A stretch of DNA of 64,000 nt from Lithodes maja (Eukaryota > Arthropoda > Malacostraca > Decapoda > Lithodidae): contig JBAKBP010007939.1 in the NCBI GenBank assembly GCA_037953745.1, positions 31,358 to 95,357 on the forward strand, given 5' to 3'. The notes under the pieces were generated by a model, which saw only the letters and a list, made by a program, of their open reading frames with translations, ran no database searches and was not told the origin of the DNA. Position numbers and translations under genes: made by a program. Below are positions 1 through 9,256 of this stretch, piece after piece; position 1 is the first letter of the stretch, and every line of letters starts with the position of its first letter.

Positions 1-420
1 TGAACATGAGGTTGAGTATTTATAATAACGAAGTTATTACACGATTTAAGTTAACGATAGATACAATGCCATTCAGTCCAAGGGGTAATGTTGCCATTTT
101 AGTGGATTATATCCATTTGGCCTTCGCTATCGCTTGCTAGCCTCAAGATAGTGAGCAGTAGCGAGCTGACTTTTTGGTAGAAAAATATGTCCGGCTTCGC
201 CGGTAGTAAAATCAAATCCGGCGAAGCCGGACATATTTTTCTACCGAAAAGTCAGATCGCTACTGCTCACTATCTTGAGGCTAGCAAGCGATAGCGAAGG
301 TCAAATGGATATAATCCACTAAAATGGCAACATTACCCCTTGGACTGAATGGCATTGTATCTATCGTTAACTTAAATCGTGTAATAACTCCGTTATTATA
401 AATACTCAACCTCATGTTCA
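1..420. repeat. Foldback palindrome with 203-bp arms
   Basis: Arms 1-203 and 218-420 are reverse complements with only scattered mismatches around a 14-bp spacer (204-217). Base 1 pairs with base 420, so the palindrome reaches the window edge and may continue to the left. The innermost arm bases form a GC-rich CCGGCTTCGCCGG stem. The layout resembles a foldback element or a hairpin MITE. No target duplication can be judged because the left flank is missing. Modules such as GGTAGAAAAAT followed by a GGC/GCC stem also occur in the TTAA MITE copies at 12478, 18789 and 35224, so a distant relationship is possible. Confidence 0.9.
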
Positions 421-504
421 TAGAATAATTTATTCTTATTTTTGTCTGATGAGTCCACCATATAATTTATGAAAAGTATTACTGGAACACCCTGTATAAT
501 ACAG

Positions 505-634
505 ACACTCTACGGGAAACCCACGCCTTCCTTGGTGCTTATCCTGTTACTGCCAATATAATTATAATATATAATACACACACTCTACGGGAAACCCACG
601 CCTTCCTTGGTGCTTATCCTGTTACTGCCAATAT
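505..634. repeat. 55-bp direct duplication
   Basis: The 55 bases at 505-559 recur identically at 580-634, 75 bases downstream, separated by a short AT-rich spacer. It looks like a local tandem duplication. No coding function is visible. The surrounding 421-704 stretch holds nothing else I recognise. Confidence 0.85.
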
Positions 635-702
635 CCCGGTCCAGCCCACCTGCACTCCAACTCCGATGAATTAACTGGCTGGTGATCGGAGGCAGATTAA
701 CG

Positions 703-704
<2 letters not shown>

Positions 705-795
<91 letters not shown>
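705..795. repeat. (GA)n microsatellite
   Basis: About 90 bases of GA dinucleotide with one interruption. It generates artificial Ser-Leu reading frames on the minus strand. Confidence 0.97.
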
Positions 796-798
<3 letters not shown>

Positions 799-927
799 GT
801 GGGTGGAGAGATGTGCAGATGGTGTGGCAAGGGCTAGAAGCGGAGAAGGAAGTTGAAAAGTGAAACATAGGAAGGAACAAATGGTAATAAAGTGAAAGGA
901 CATAGCGAGAAGGGTATAATTTTTGTT

Positions 928-1008
928 CCTATGTGTATGAGGGAGACTAAAGACAAAACTGGCTGTAGTAAGTGTCTCCACCAAAGTTGAAAGAGTGAGT
1001 AAGGTGGT
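928..1008 (-). mobile_element. 3'-end fragment of the jockey-like LINE family
   Basis: On the minus strand this stretch resembles the 3' untranslated end of the LINE at 26374-29638. The order of a CTATGTG motif, a GAGGGAG block, an AAAACTG block and a GTTGAAAGAGTGA block matches 26396-26466. It is a short, diverged, 5'-truncated copy with no coding sequence. Confidence 0.65.
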
Positions 1009-1110
1009 CAATGGAAATGCATAGATAATTTTATAATTGAAGTGTATATAAACAATTAGATAAACGGAGACGGGATGTTCATTTCTGGACTCCCTTCTCC
1101 CTCATGTTTA

Positions 1111-1156
1111 TGGTGGGGTCACACATTCACGTATATTGCTCCCGTCAGCTCCCGTC
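1111..1156 (+). repeat. Left terminal inverted repeat of the Harbinger element
   Basis: Forty-six bases starting TGGTGGGGTCACAC are the exact reverse complement of 6218-6263. Subterminal palindromes follow, including CCCACGTGGG near 1288-1297 and a GCGC-rich inverted pair near 1257-1275. These could be transposase or Myb-protein binding sites (inference). Confidence 0.95.
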
Positions 1157-1586
1157 TGTTGTAAACGAAGGTATATTGGTAGTTGGCAACCGATAACGTA
1201 AAACGTAATGGCATAATACGCAAAACTTATATGAAAATACGGTCAGTCGGGGGGGTACTCGCGCATGGCGCGAGTAGAAACGAGTAGCCCACGTGGGTCC
1301 GGAATGTTGTGGGTGCAGCCAAGGCCGCGCGGTTGTTGATTCTAGTTTAATCAGGAACGTGGCTCGCCCTCACGTATGTCAAAAGACGGCAAAAGTTACG
1401 ACCGACCAGGCCACCACTGTCGTCTGACCAGAGCAGCGTCGTCGGACGTAGCAGCTACCATGTCAGACGAGAGCTGGTCTCGTTCATCGTAGAATGTTCT
1501 CGTCGAACGTGGAAGTATGCGTGCGTGTGGCAACGCCGCCGCACTGCGCGTTGCCGGGAAGACGCGGCAATGTCGTACGTGGTGGG

Positions 1587-1594
1587 TATATAAG
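1587..1594 (+). promoter_or_regulatory. TATA box of the MADF/Myb-like gene
   Basis: TATATAAG lies about 270 bases upstream of the ATG at 1867 and inside the transposon. It is well placed to drive the plus-strand gene, with a 5' untranslated leader running through the CTGCCACC minisatellite. Confidence 0.55.
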
Positions 1595-1666
1595 GACAGC
1601 GGGAGTTACTGCCGTCATACCTCACACCACACCAAGACGACAAACACCATCCCTGCTACTCTGCCA

Positions 1667-1852
1667 CCCTGCCACCCTCCCTGCCACCCTGCCACCCTCC
1701 CTGCCACCCTGCCACCATCCCTGCCACCCTGCCACCCTGCCTGCCACCCTGCCTGCCACCCTGCCACCCTGCCTGCCACCCTGCCTGCCACCCTGCCACC
1801 CTCTGCTGCCACCCTGCCACCCTCTGCTGCCACCCTCTGCACGCTGCCCTGT
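1667..1852. repeat. CTGCCACC-type minisatellite in the 5' leader
   Basis: A degenerate tandem array of CTGCCACC, CCTGC and CTCTGCTGCCAC units lies between the presumed TATA box and the ATG at 1867. It makes long open frames on both strands (1494-2099 plus, 1656-2102 minus), which I treat as artefacts of its composition. Confidence 0.9.
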
Positions 1853-1866
1853 CCTGCCCTGTCACC

Positions 1867-3928
1867 ATGGCTACCAAGGCTACCAAGAGAAGTCTGAAGA
1901 AGTCTTCAATCTCACCACCTGGCCCCACGCCTGCAACCTCGCCTGTCCCCTTGACGCCTGCAACCTCGCCTGTCCCCTCGACCTCTGCAACCTCACCGCC
2001 TGTCCCCTCGACCTCTGCAACCTCACCGCCTGTCCCCTCGACCTCTGCAACCTCACCGCCTGTCCCCTCGTCGTCTGGGTCTGGAACATCGCTGATTGAC
2101 ACCTCTGACGGTGAAGTGTTAATGAATATACCCGACGATGATGGAGAGGTGTTGGACGTTGAGGAAAGTGAGGAAAACCCCGACGAAGTTGACCAGGAAG
2201 AGGGACAGGATCAGCCAACACAACCAACAAAACGGCGCCGGAAGAGCACCAACATTATCCTGACGGAGGCGCAGGAGCGTATGTTGGGAGACTGGCTGGA
2301 GCAGGATGTGCCTTATCTGTATGATAAGGGTGATAACCGCCACAAAGAGAAGGAGCACATTGACCATCTTTGGGCGGAGAAGGCAGCCAGTCTGGACCCC
2401 CCCATCACCGCCTCGGAATTGTTAACATGGTTCACCTCTCTCCGCTCCAAGTTTGGCAGGCTCACCAAGGACAAGAGTGGTGAGGGGGCCAAGAGGTTGA
2501 CTGAGAGGGAGAAGTGGATACTCACCATCTTCCACTTCCTCAAGCCCCACATCGTGCGACAGAAGAAGCCCAGGAATCTGGGTATGCCTCAGGTACGTTT
2601 ATATTTGCTTTTTTCTGAAATATTTTGTTTATGTGCCATTATTGTTGTAAAATTATCTTGTTAACTTAATTCTATAATTACCTTAAATTTTTGTTAATGA
2701 AACACCTAATAACACACAGAAGTTTATTAATTTTATTTAAAGGTTACAAAGATGAATGGTTATGTTGATTGGTATTTAACATTTCATAAATAATTAACAT
2801 GTTACTAATTATACATTCATGTCTCAACAGTCTGCTGCCCAAGCTGCCGAACCTTCTCCTGTGTGTGGACCTCTGCCTGATGAACCCGCCGATGAGGAAG
2901 ACCAAGCATCCGGCAGTCACGAGAACACCACCCCAGCCATCTCCACGCGGAGGGCGAAGCAGGGGAAGCCTCCTGCTGCTGTTCCTGCAGCTCAGGGATC
3001 TGGAACCCTGGAGCAAGTGAGTAGAGGAAATATTAGTGTTATAATAGCAACAATAACTTTCAACATATTGGCTTCCCAGAATACAACATAATTTTGTGTA
3101 ATAATGTTTCTTGTGTTGTGTAAAGTGTAAGTCTTCTCTTTTTCCATCATGGAAACAATAACTTTGAAGAATACCACATAATTTAATTTGCTAACGTTCG
3201 TAATTGGTTATTTATTGAAATATGTTTCGTGTGTTTAATGTTTCCTTGTTCCATTCCAGGTCCTTGTCACTGCGGAGCAGGTGCGGCAGAACCTGGCTGG
3301 GGTTGCTGGTTTGGTGGAGGACCCCGAACTCCAGTATTGGCGCTCCTCCATGGATGTCTTGGCAAAGGACTGTGTGGGGTTGCCGCACAAATTCAGAAAT
3401 CCCTTTAAGAGTGAGCTCATGGCAGCCCTACAGAGGTTCAAGACTGCCTCTGAGGAGGGAGTCACCAGTGTTGGTCCGGACCTCATGCTGCATGCCATAA
3501 GAAATTATGGCATTCCGGCGCCACAACCTCAACCTCAACCACCTCCACCTCAAACAAGCGATACTGTTATGTACCAGGGGACTCCGACAAACACACTGTC
3601 TCAATCAGTGTTGCCAAAGCCTGCTCCTGCGTACGTGCTACCTCCACACCAGGTTGCAGCACTGCAATCGTTGCTGATGCGGCCGCCCCCGTCGGCAACA
3701 CCCCCTACCATATTCCACCCAGCTACTGCCTCCACACCAACGCACTTTGACCTCTCGCAGTTGAGCTCCCAGTTTGGGCTTGGGAACACAAGCTTCAACT
3801 TTGAAAACTTTCTGGCTGCATCCTCACCTGCACCTTCAAACCCAGCTACGCCGGCACCAAACATTGATCCCCAACAGACCCTAGAGACCCCCAAGAAACA
3901 ACTCAGCCTGGAGAGCCCAAAGATGTGA
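1867..3928 (+). CDS. MADF/Myb-like DNA-binding protein of the Harbinger element, three exons
   Basis: Exons are 1867-2592, 2831-3016 and 3260-3928. Both introns start GT and end AG and fall between codons, giving about 526 residues. The start at 1867 is the first ATG after the leader minisatellite. Residues 15-75 are Pro/Ser/Thr-rich repeats, 80-115 are acidic, and a basic KRRRK patch follows near 122-126. About residues 130-235 form a MADF/Myb-SANT-like helical domain with conserved Trp and charged positions. Exon 2 is an Ala/Pro-rich linker. Exon 3 starts with a helical segment and ends in a Pro/Gln-rich tail. In PIF/Harbinger elements such a protein is the second gene and co-operates with the transposase. 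A poly(A) signal follows at 3975. Splicing is inferred from sequence only. A domesticated host gene is unlikely given the flanking inverted repeats. Confidence 0.8.
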
Positions 3929-3974
3929 TAATTTTAGCATATATTTTATAATGAAACATGTATTAAAATTACAA

Positions 3975-3980
3975 AATAAA
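3975..3980 (+). terminator. Poly(A) signal AATAAA for the MADF/Myb-like gene
   Basis: A canonical AATAAA lies 47 bases after the stop codon. It starts the A/T-rich 3929-4440 intergenic stretch between the two convergent Harbinger genes, in which I see no other feature. Confidence 0.6.
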
Positions 3981-4440
3981 AATAGTGATGACGTGTGTGT
4001 TTATCATTCCAATTTTGTAGGTAAAGTATATATTAATAAGATGACAAATGAAATATATCCTGAAGGTAATAAAAAATAAAAGACTAATTGAAAAAAAAAC
4101 ATAACTGATAATATGGTTAACAATAAATATGAAAAATCAGGAAAAATAAAATAAAATAAACAGTACCAAAAAAATGAAACATTGAAACAATTAACAACGT
4201 GATTGAAATATAACACTAAGATAAAGATAAAGTAAGCAGGGAACTATAAAAGTAGTTAAAGGGAAATTGAAACTATACAATACAAAATATATGGAAAAAC
4301 CTACAAACTTTACAAAACATCAAAAGTAACTTATAAAACTAAAATACTTGCCAAACTGGCCAAAAATCTATAACAAATTTTTAAGATGAAACTGGAATAT
4401 ACAGAAAAATATAAAATAAAAATTGAAAACCCTCACTCAC

Positions 4441-5787
4441 CTAAATACGGTCATCCTGCCAACCCACAGATCCTTGAGGGGAAGAGAAGTATGTCTTGAG
4501 GTAGTCCCGTTGCTCCTTGGCAAGCCTGGTTGCAGTGTTGCGGGACCCAGGGGGCATGTTTCTTCCTACAGGTGGGTCAGTCCTCCAGAGGCCAGGTATG
4601 AGTTCGTGGGTGTCTGGGTCCTCGTGATCTACCTCTGCTCGGGGTGGGTTTCGTCCTCGTAGGATGTTGTGCAAAATGCAGGAGGCCAACACAACAACCT
4701 CTGCACGCTCAGGTTTTATAGATATGGGAGTGTGCAAAACCCGGAAGCGGTTAGCAAGAATGCCAAAGGCGTTCTCTACCACCCGGCGGCCCCTGCTGAG
4801 TCTGTAGTTGTAGATCCGTTCAGGTTTCGAGAGGAATCGTTGGGGGTACGGCTTCATCATGTAGGGGCGCAGAGGGAATGCATCATCCCCTACCAAGAAG
4901 TAGTCCGTGGGTGGTCCATTGTCATCGGTAGAGATGACCTCGGGGGGGGGCAGTTTGGCAGTCTGTGTTTCAAGCAACTTACACAGAGGGGTTTGTGCAA
5001 AGCCACCACCATCAGACTCTGATCCTATGGCCCCAACGTCGACGTAGATGAATTTGTAGTTGGAGTCAACAATTGCCAACAGGACAATGGAAAAAAACTT
5101 CTTGTAGTTGAAGTAATATGTGCCACCAAAGGAGGGGTTGCGGATCCGTATGTGTTTGCCATCAATGGCTCCCACACAATGCGGCAGGTTCCATCGTTCC
5201 TCAAAGCCGCTGGCAACCTCCTTCCATTCACCAGGCGATTGTGGCGTTTTGAGCTCCTGATCTCCGTAGACAGAGATGATGGCCTGGCATGTGTCTGGAA
5301 CAATTTGGCTGATGGTGTTGTGGGCAACACGAAAGTTGTATTGCAGGCTCTTATACGAATCACCCGTAGCGAGGAAACGTAGGGTGATGGCCACCCGCAG
5401 CCCAGGAGCAATGGGTTTTCGCCAGAACGTAGGTTTCCTTTGAATGATGGGCGTGACACGTTCCACAATCTCATCAAATAGTTGTTTGTCTACCCGGGTG
5501 AAGTTCTTGTAGAGTAGTGGACATTCTCTGGCCAACTCTTGCATGAGGTTCTCATAATGGCCTTGTTCAAGCCTCCGTTGTAGATATGGCCACACCCACA
5601 CTGTCCTCTTGGTCCTTTTCTTCTTTTGTTCCTCTTGATGGATGGAGTTTGCTATTGCAAGTAGTTTTAAGACATCTATGTAGGCAATGATGCATTGTAT
5701 GAGCCGCGTGTTATGCCTAATCTCCGGTTTGATTAAGGAGTTCACATATTTGAACTCCTCCAGGATGAATTCCGTTATGTTGTTCAT
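4441..5787 (-). CDS. PIF/Harbinger DDE transposase (HARBI1-like)
   Basis: This is an uninterrupted 448-residue frame, a normal length for the family. It starts at the ATG at 5787. The N-terminal third is helical and holds a lysine-rich patch (about 55-61) and a Trp-rich segment, and probably contributes to DNA binding. The DDE_Tnp_4-type nuclease domain covers about 200-375. The first acidic residue sits in GAIDGKH (about 209), the second in VGDDAFP (about 301-302) and the glutamate in VVENAFG (about 338). The supporting VDVGAIG stretch and the YNYRLSRGRR lead-in to the glutamate are also present. The enzyme would cut the 46-bp ends and move the element, acting in the nucleus with the MADF/Myb-like partner encoded convergently. 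No frameshift or stop is visible, so it is potentially active. A domesticated HARBI1 gene is less likely because it lies between transposon ends. Confidence 0.93.
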   Translation of the reverse strand: MNNITEFILEEFKYVNSLIKPEIRHNTRLIQCIIAYIDVLKLLAIANSIHQEEQKKKRTKRTVWVWPYLQRRLEQGHYENLMQELARECPLLYKNFTRVDKQLFDEIVERVTPIIQRKPTFWRKPIAPGLRVAITLRFLATGDSYKSLQYNFRVAHNTISQIVPDTCQAIISVYGDQELKTPQSPGEWKEVASGFEERWNLPHCVGAIDGKHIRIRNPSFGGTYYFNYKKFFSIVLLAIVDSNYKFIYVDVGAIGSESDGGGFAQTPLCKLLETQTAKLPPPEVISTDDNGPPTDYFLVGDDAFPLRPYMMKPYPQRFLSKPERIYNYRLSRGRRVVENAFGILANRFRVLHTPISIKPERAEVVVLASCILHNILRGRNPPRAEVDHEDPDTHELIPGLWRTDPPVGRNMPPGSRNTATRLAKEQRDYLKTYFSSPQGSVGWQDDRI

Positions 5788-6217
5788 GGTGCAGAGGAAT
5801 GAGTGGGAATGGGAAAGGTGTGGCCATTCATGCCCTTTTGTACTTCCCAGATAGCAACCCCGACAGACGTGGTTGACAAAGACTGTCTTTGTCTGTGTTT
5901 GGTCAGACGGGGTGTGCCTACGATTGGCCGGAACCGGTCCAGGTACGACCTAACAAATCCCACGCCGTGCGGCCTCAGCTACGCCGGTCGTGTGGGGGTG
6001 TGGCATGGGCGTGGCCTGTTTTCCAGCAAATCGGGCAGCCCATTAGGTTGAACGGGGCTATGCCTACGCACGGCGCAAACACGTACGTAGTTCACTACGC
6101 CTCCATTACGTCTGACGTAACACTGGCCCCGTTACGCTACGTCTGTCGGGAAGTGCAATAGACGTAGAAGAACGGGCGTTCATCGGCAAAAACTACTCGC
6201 GTCTTTGCGATACGCCG

Positions 6218-6263
6218 GACGGGAGCTGACGGGAGCAATATACGTGAATGTGTGACCCCACCA
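6218..6263 (-). repeat. Right terminal inverted repeat of the Harbinger element
   Basis: Exact reverse complement of 1111-1156. The 5788-6217 stretch between the transposase start and this repeat is GC-rich with several CGTA/TACG and CGTCTGACGTAA motifs. It probably contains the transposase promoter, but no TATA box stands out. Confidence 0.95.
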
Positions 6264-6286
6264 TGGTTAGGGGCCTATGTGGTGGT

Positions 6287-6290
<4 letters not shown>

Positions 6291-6334
<44 letters not shown>
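6291..6334. repeat. (GA)n microsatellite
   Basis: GA dinucleotides immediately outside the right end of the Harbinger element. Confidence 0.95.
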
Positions 6335-6848
6335 TAATGGCCCGAGGAATGGTCTGCGGCATATGTGGTCAGAACCAAGGTCCATAGATACATAAATATA
6401 TCTGGACTGTGATCCCTCAATACCTTCACCTTCCCGCCTATACACTGTCACAAGCTTATAATACTTTGTATATTTGTTTACCCGGTCCAATCATTTTCAT
6501 ATCAAATGTAGGCTATTACTATATTTCTATTATAATATTATAATATTATATTTAGCATATACAAAATGGGATAACTATTTTCAGGTTTAATTTATAGGTA
6601 TTGGTTATTGTTCTAATTTCTTCTTACAACTAGATTGCACAAAGCGGGATAAGGATTTCACAAAATTCGGTACACACTAATTTTATTAATATATACATGT
6701 GTCTATTAAAGTTAAATTATGAAGATTTGGACTTAGAGCACTGACAAGACCTGCGTCCAGTATCATCGTAAGGTTCCGTAAGGTTATTATGAAGAACATT
6801 GGACAGGTTACAAAACAATAATAACATAATAACATAATAGAAGTGAGT

Positions 6849-6945
6849 ACAAAAAGCCTGTTGGCCCATACAAGCCAGATCCCTCTCACACCTAACTCAT
6901 CTCGTACTTATGCCTTTCTAGTTTGATGTTGAAGCTCTCAAAATT
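6849..6945 (-). mobile_element. 3'-end fragment of a CR1-like LINE
   Basis: The minus-strand order GGCCCATACAAGCCAGATCC, CTCTCACACCTAA, then a TCTCGT block resembles the 3' coding end and tail of the CR1-like copies (for example 43495-43710). It is diverged and non-coding. Confidence 0.5.
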
Positions 6946-7029
6946 AGCCATATAAATATATCTCAAATTTAGCCTTATAAATACATATCAAAATTATACA
7001 GTACATGGTCAGTAAATTGGTAAATAAAT

Positions 7030-7405
7030 TTTAATATTAACAAATGCAAACTATTAAGGATAGGGAAGATTAATGCAAATGCAAAATATAAACTAGCTAA
7101 TATGAAATTATAAAACTCAGAAGGTGAGAAAAAGCTATGTGTGTTTGTTGGCAATGATTTAAAACATAGAAAACAGTGTAATGTATTAGCGTTCGTAACA
7201 ATGCAAACATGATTTTCTGGTTCATTTCAGGGAGTGTGATTAACAGAATTGTTGATGATATCTTTAAACTTGACTTGTTATTAGTGATAAACCATATGGA
7301 TTATGCAGTTCAAGTTTGGTGATTTTATTACAAAATGGACATTGATTCTTTGGAGCGAGCACATAGCAGAATTACACACATTTTCCATAATATTAGAAAT
7401 CTGAC
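7030..7405 (+). mobile_element. Old fragment of the CR1-like LINE reverse transcriptase region
   Basis: The sequence aligns by eye along its whole length with 42380-42750 in CR1 copy A. Shared blocks include TATAAACTAGCTAATATG, CATATGGATTATGC and CCATAATATTAGAAATCT. It is much more diverged and has lost the reading frame, so it belongs to an older wave of the same family. Confidence 0.85.
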
Positions 7406-7439
7406 ATATGACAATAGTTAAGGTGTCAATAATCTGTGT

Positions 7440-7472
7440 GTGATAACCCGGGTTCGAATCCTGGCGGATCAC
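7440..7472 (+). other. tRNA-like 3' half (box B match)
   Basis: CGGGTTCGAATCC with flanking complementary bases resembles a tRNA T-arm and Pol III box B. No matching 5' half, D-arm or acceptor pairing is visible upstream, so this is not a functional tRNA. It may be the edge of a tRNA-derived SINE. Confidence 0.3.
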
Positions 7473-7560
7473 ATATATGATTTCATTAATTTCCTTGGAG
7501 GAGTTTGGTGGTGTGGTGAGATTGATATAAATGATTAATATGAAAACAGATTGAAGAACT

Positions 7561-7663
7561 TAGAACATAAGAACATAAGAAAGCGGGAGTCTGCAGAAAG
7601 GGATCTGCCGTGTGTGGGCCAGTCGGCTCTCTGCAGATTCAAGTGTTCGTATGTTCTTATAAA
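7561..7663. mobile_element. Two CR1-like 3' tails in head-to-head orientation
   Basis: The first part reads AACATAAGAACATAAGAAAG followed by GGGAGTCTGCAG, the minus-strand 3' end of the CR1-like family. The second part is the plus-strand version, ending CTGCAGA and then GTTCTTATA. Together they form an imperfect inverted repeat of about 100 bp with no internal LINE sequence. It may be a SINE-like or fully deleted derivative. Confidence 0.6.
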
Positions 7664-7833
7664 TACACCTCATAATTAGTCTTATAAAAACACCATATAA
7701 TAAGTCCCAACAATTATTTCACACTTATTTCATTAACTTAGACATTTTAGATTTAGTTTTTCTTGGATCATTGGCATTCATGTTTCTGTTCAAAATTCTT
7801 ATTCTAAAGAACATTCGACATTTTACAAACAAA

Positions 7834-8031
7834 CTAATCACTTCCGATGGCAAAATGTTTGCCGCAGATTCTTGCACATTGTGGAGTAACTCTGTTTTTT
7901 TTACCACATAATGTAGTCCATTTGGCTCTCAGTTGTTCATCTTTGGGAAATAGATGGAATGATACATTTCCTTGTTTAATGAATACAGACTTGCACCCAA
8001 CAACTTCACAGTATAACGGCATTTTGTTCAC
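7834..8031 (-). pseudogene. THAP zinc-finger domain reading frame
   Basis: This frame of 65 residues starts at the ATG at 8031. It shows the C2CH signature of a THAP domain: Cys-x4-Cys at the start (YCEVVGC), the SFHLFPKD segment, the conserved LRAKW tryptophan, and a C-terminal CGKHF that supplies the last Cys and His. THAP domains bind DNA and occur at the N-terminus of P-element transposases and in cellular THAP proteins. The frame stops just after the domain, and the next 110 bases have several stops. Either the rest is decayed or this is a single exon. It lies inside the inverted-repeat element 6375-8275. Confidence 0.7.
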
Positions 8032-8205
8032 TTACAATAGCAGAGCTACACTGTCACACGGCATTATGGTCACTGTTGTATTATAAAATATCGAAGTTAT
8101 ACTTTCACGGCACGAAGATATAGAAAACGGAGGATGCTGCTCCAACGGCTGTGATTTTGAGAATGAGCGGGAAGAAACTGGTGACCCCTTCACCCTACAA
8201 CGGTC

Positions 8206-8213
8206 TGACGTCA
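8206..8213. promoter_or_regulatory. CRE-like palindrome TGACGTCA
   Basis: A perfect cAMP-response-element palindrome lies about 175 bases upstream of the THAP start codon and near the right end of that element, in a locally GC-rich patch. Promoter function is inference from position only. Confidence 0.35.
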
Positions 8214-8283
8214 TGCGCGCGGATAGGGAGTTTGAGCGACCCCGTGGGTTGACCTGATGTATCTATGGACCTTGGTCAGAATG

Positions 8284-9256
8284 AAAAGGAGAGCTGGGCG
8301 GTGGTCAGGTAAAAGGGAAGGTAGTTGATTTTTTTTTTTTTTTTTCAGAGAGAGTACTTCACTTAATAATCTCTGGGCCTTGCAAGAGTTACAGGCTACC
8401 GACAGCCTACACTACCGAAATGCACACATACACCATAAACAAAATTAATAATACACAAATAAATCAATTAATCAATAAATCAATACATTTATAACAATAT
8501 ACTGTATAATATATATATATATATATGACATAATACATAATTAAATAAATAAATGTATTGTATGTATATACTCAGGCACATACCCCACATACCCCATTTC
8601 TGGGGTTGGCTGACTGGAGACAGAGCCCTAACCTAAACAGCATTTATAGTTCCAATTCTTAGTGTCTTGGAGCACTGTCCCGTTCTATTGCCCCTTTCTC
8701 TCTCGTCCAATAGGAGAATTCTACAATCAATAACAAATAATAATAATAATAATAATAATAATCGTATTCTGAAGGAGTTAAGTGTAGGGTAGAGCGGTGT
8801 GTGAATCCTTGGAGTCAAAACAATAACATAGATAAACCTACATTCTTACCAATAGCATCCAGTCAGTAATAGTCAAGTCTTCATCCACTATGCATGCTAT
8901 AGATCGCCATTCCATCTCAGTCATAATGTGAGTATAAGGATTTTACTGAAGCAATTTCATCGAGGTATGTTGAGTCTCCGATATATAGATATATTCGACA
9001 GACGACTAGTGACTTGAATTGCTATGTGGTATATATAATTATATATATATATATATATATATATACCGGTATATATACATGTATATATGATTACATAAAA
9101 GGGATTTTTGAGTAAGAAGAAAGCGTACATAGAAGAACAATTGAAATAAGGCTAATAGTTGGCAAAATGTATATATGGGTTGAGTTAAATGGTGGGGTCG
9201 GGAAAACATATATACTAGGATATCTCCATTAGCATGGGTAAAGCATATTCAAGAGA
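8284..9256. other. No gene seen; simple repeats
   Basis: This stretch holds a poly(T) run near 8330-8345, an (AT)n run near 8510-8526, an (AAT)n run at 8737-8762, and an (AT)n tract at about 9037-9095. Open frames here are short and low-complexity. I see no protein family or RNA gene. Confidence 0.7.

Larger units (their letters stand above)
1111..6263. mobile_element. PIF/Harbinger-type DNA transposon, apparently complete
   Basis: The element is bounded by 46-bp perfect terminal inverted repeats and carries two convergent genes: a plus-strand MADF/Myb-like protein (1867-3928) and a minus-strand DDE transposase (4441-5787). That two-gene plan is the established PIF/Harbinger arrangement, in which the Myb-like partner helps the transposase enter the nucleus and bind the ends. 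Neither gene has a visible disabling mutation. The target duplication is unclear. TTA precedes the left end (1108-1110) and TTA lies three bases beyond the right end (6267-6269). A 2-bp AT on each side is an alternative. Confidence 0.88.
6375..8275. mobile_element. Inverted-repeat element with a THAP frame (P-element-like candidate)
   Basis: The ends are a 19-bp perfect inverted pair (6375-6393 and 8257-8275, starting CCAAGGTCCATAGATACAT). The same hexamer TCAGAA flanks both sides. If the true end is two bases further in, the flank is an 8-bp GGTCAGAA duplication, the size made by P-type transposases. A THAP zinc-finger frame on the minus strand (7834-8031) fits a P-like element, whose transposases begin with a THAP domain. 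The catalytic part is absent, and CR1-like fragments occupy the middle. It is a decayed or non-autonomous copy. Alternative: a THAP-containing host pseudogene exon that happens to lie between inverted repeats. Confidence 0.55.

Noticed and set aside
585..1011. Ser-Leu-rich minus-strand frames
   Set aside because: Products of the (GA)n microsatellite.
1494..2102. Long open frames on both strands over the CTGCCACC array
   Set aside because: They come from tandem repeats whose unit lacks stops. Only the frame starting at 1867 leaves the array and encodes a recognisable domain.
7440..7472. Candidate tRNA gene
   Set aside because: Only a box B/T-arm is present. No 5' half or acceptor pairing.
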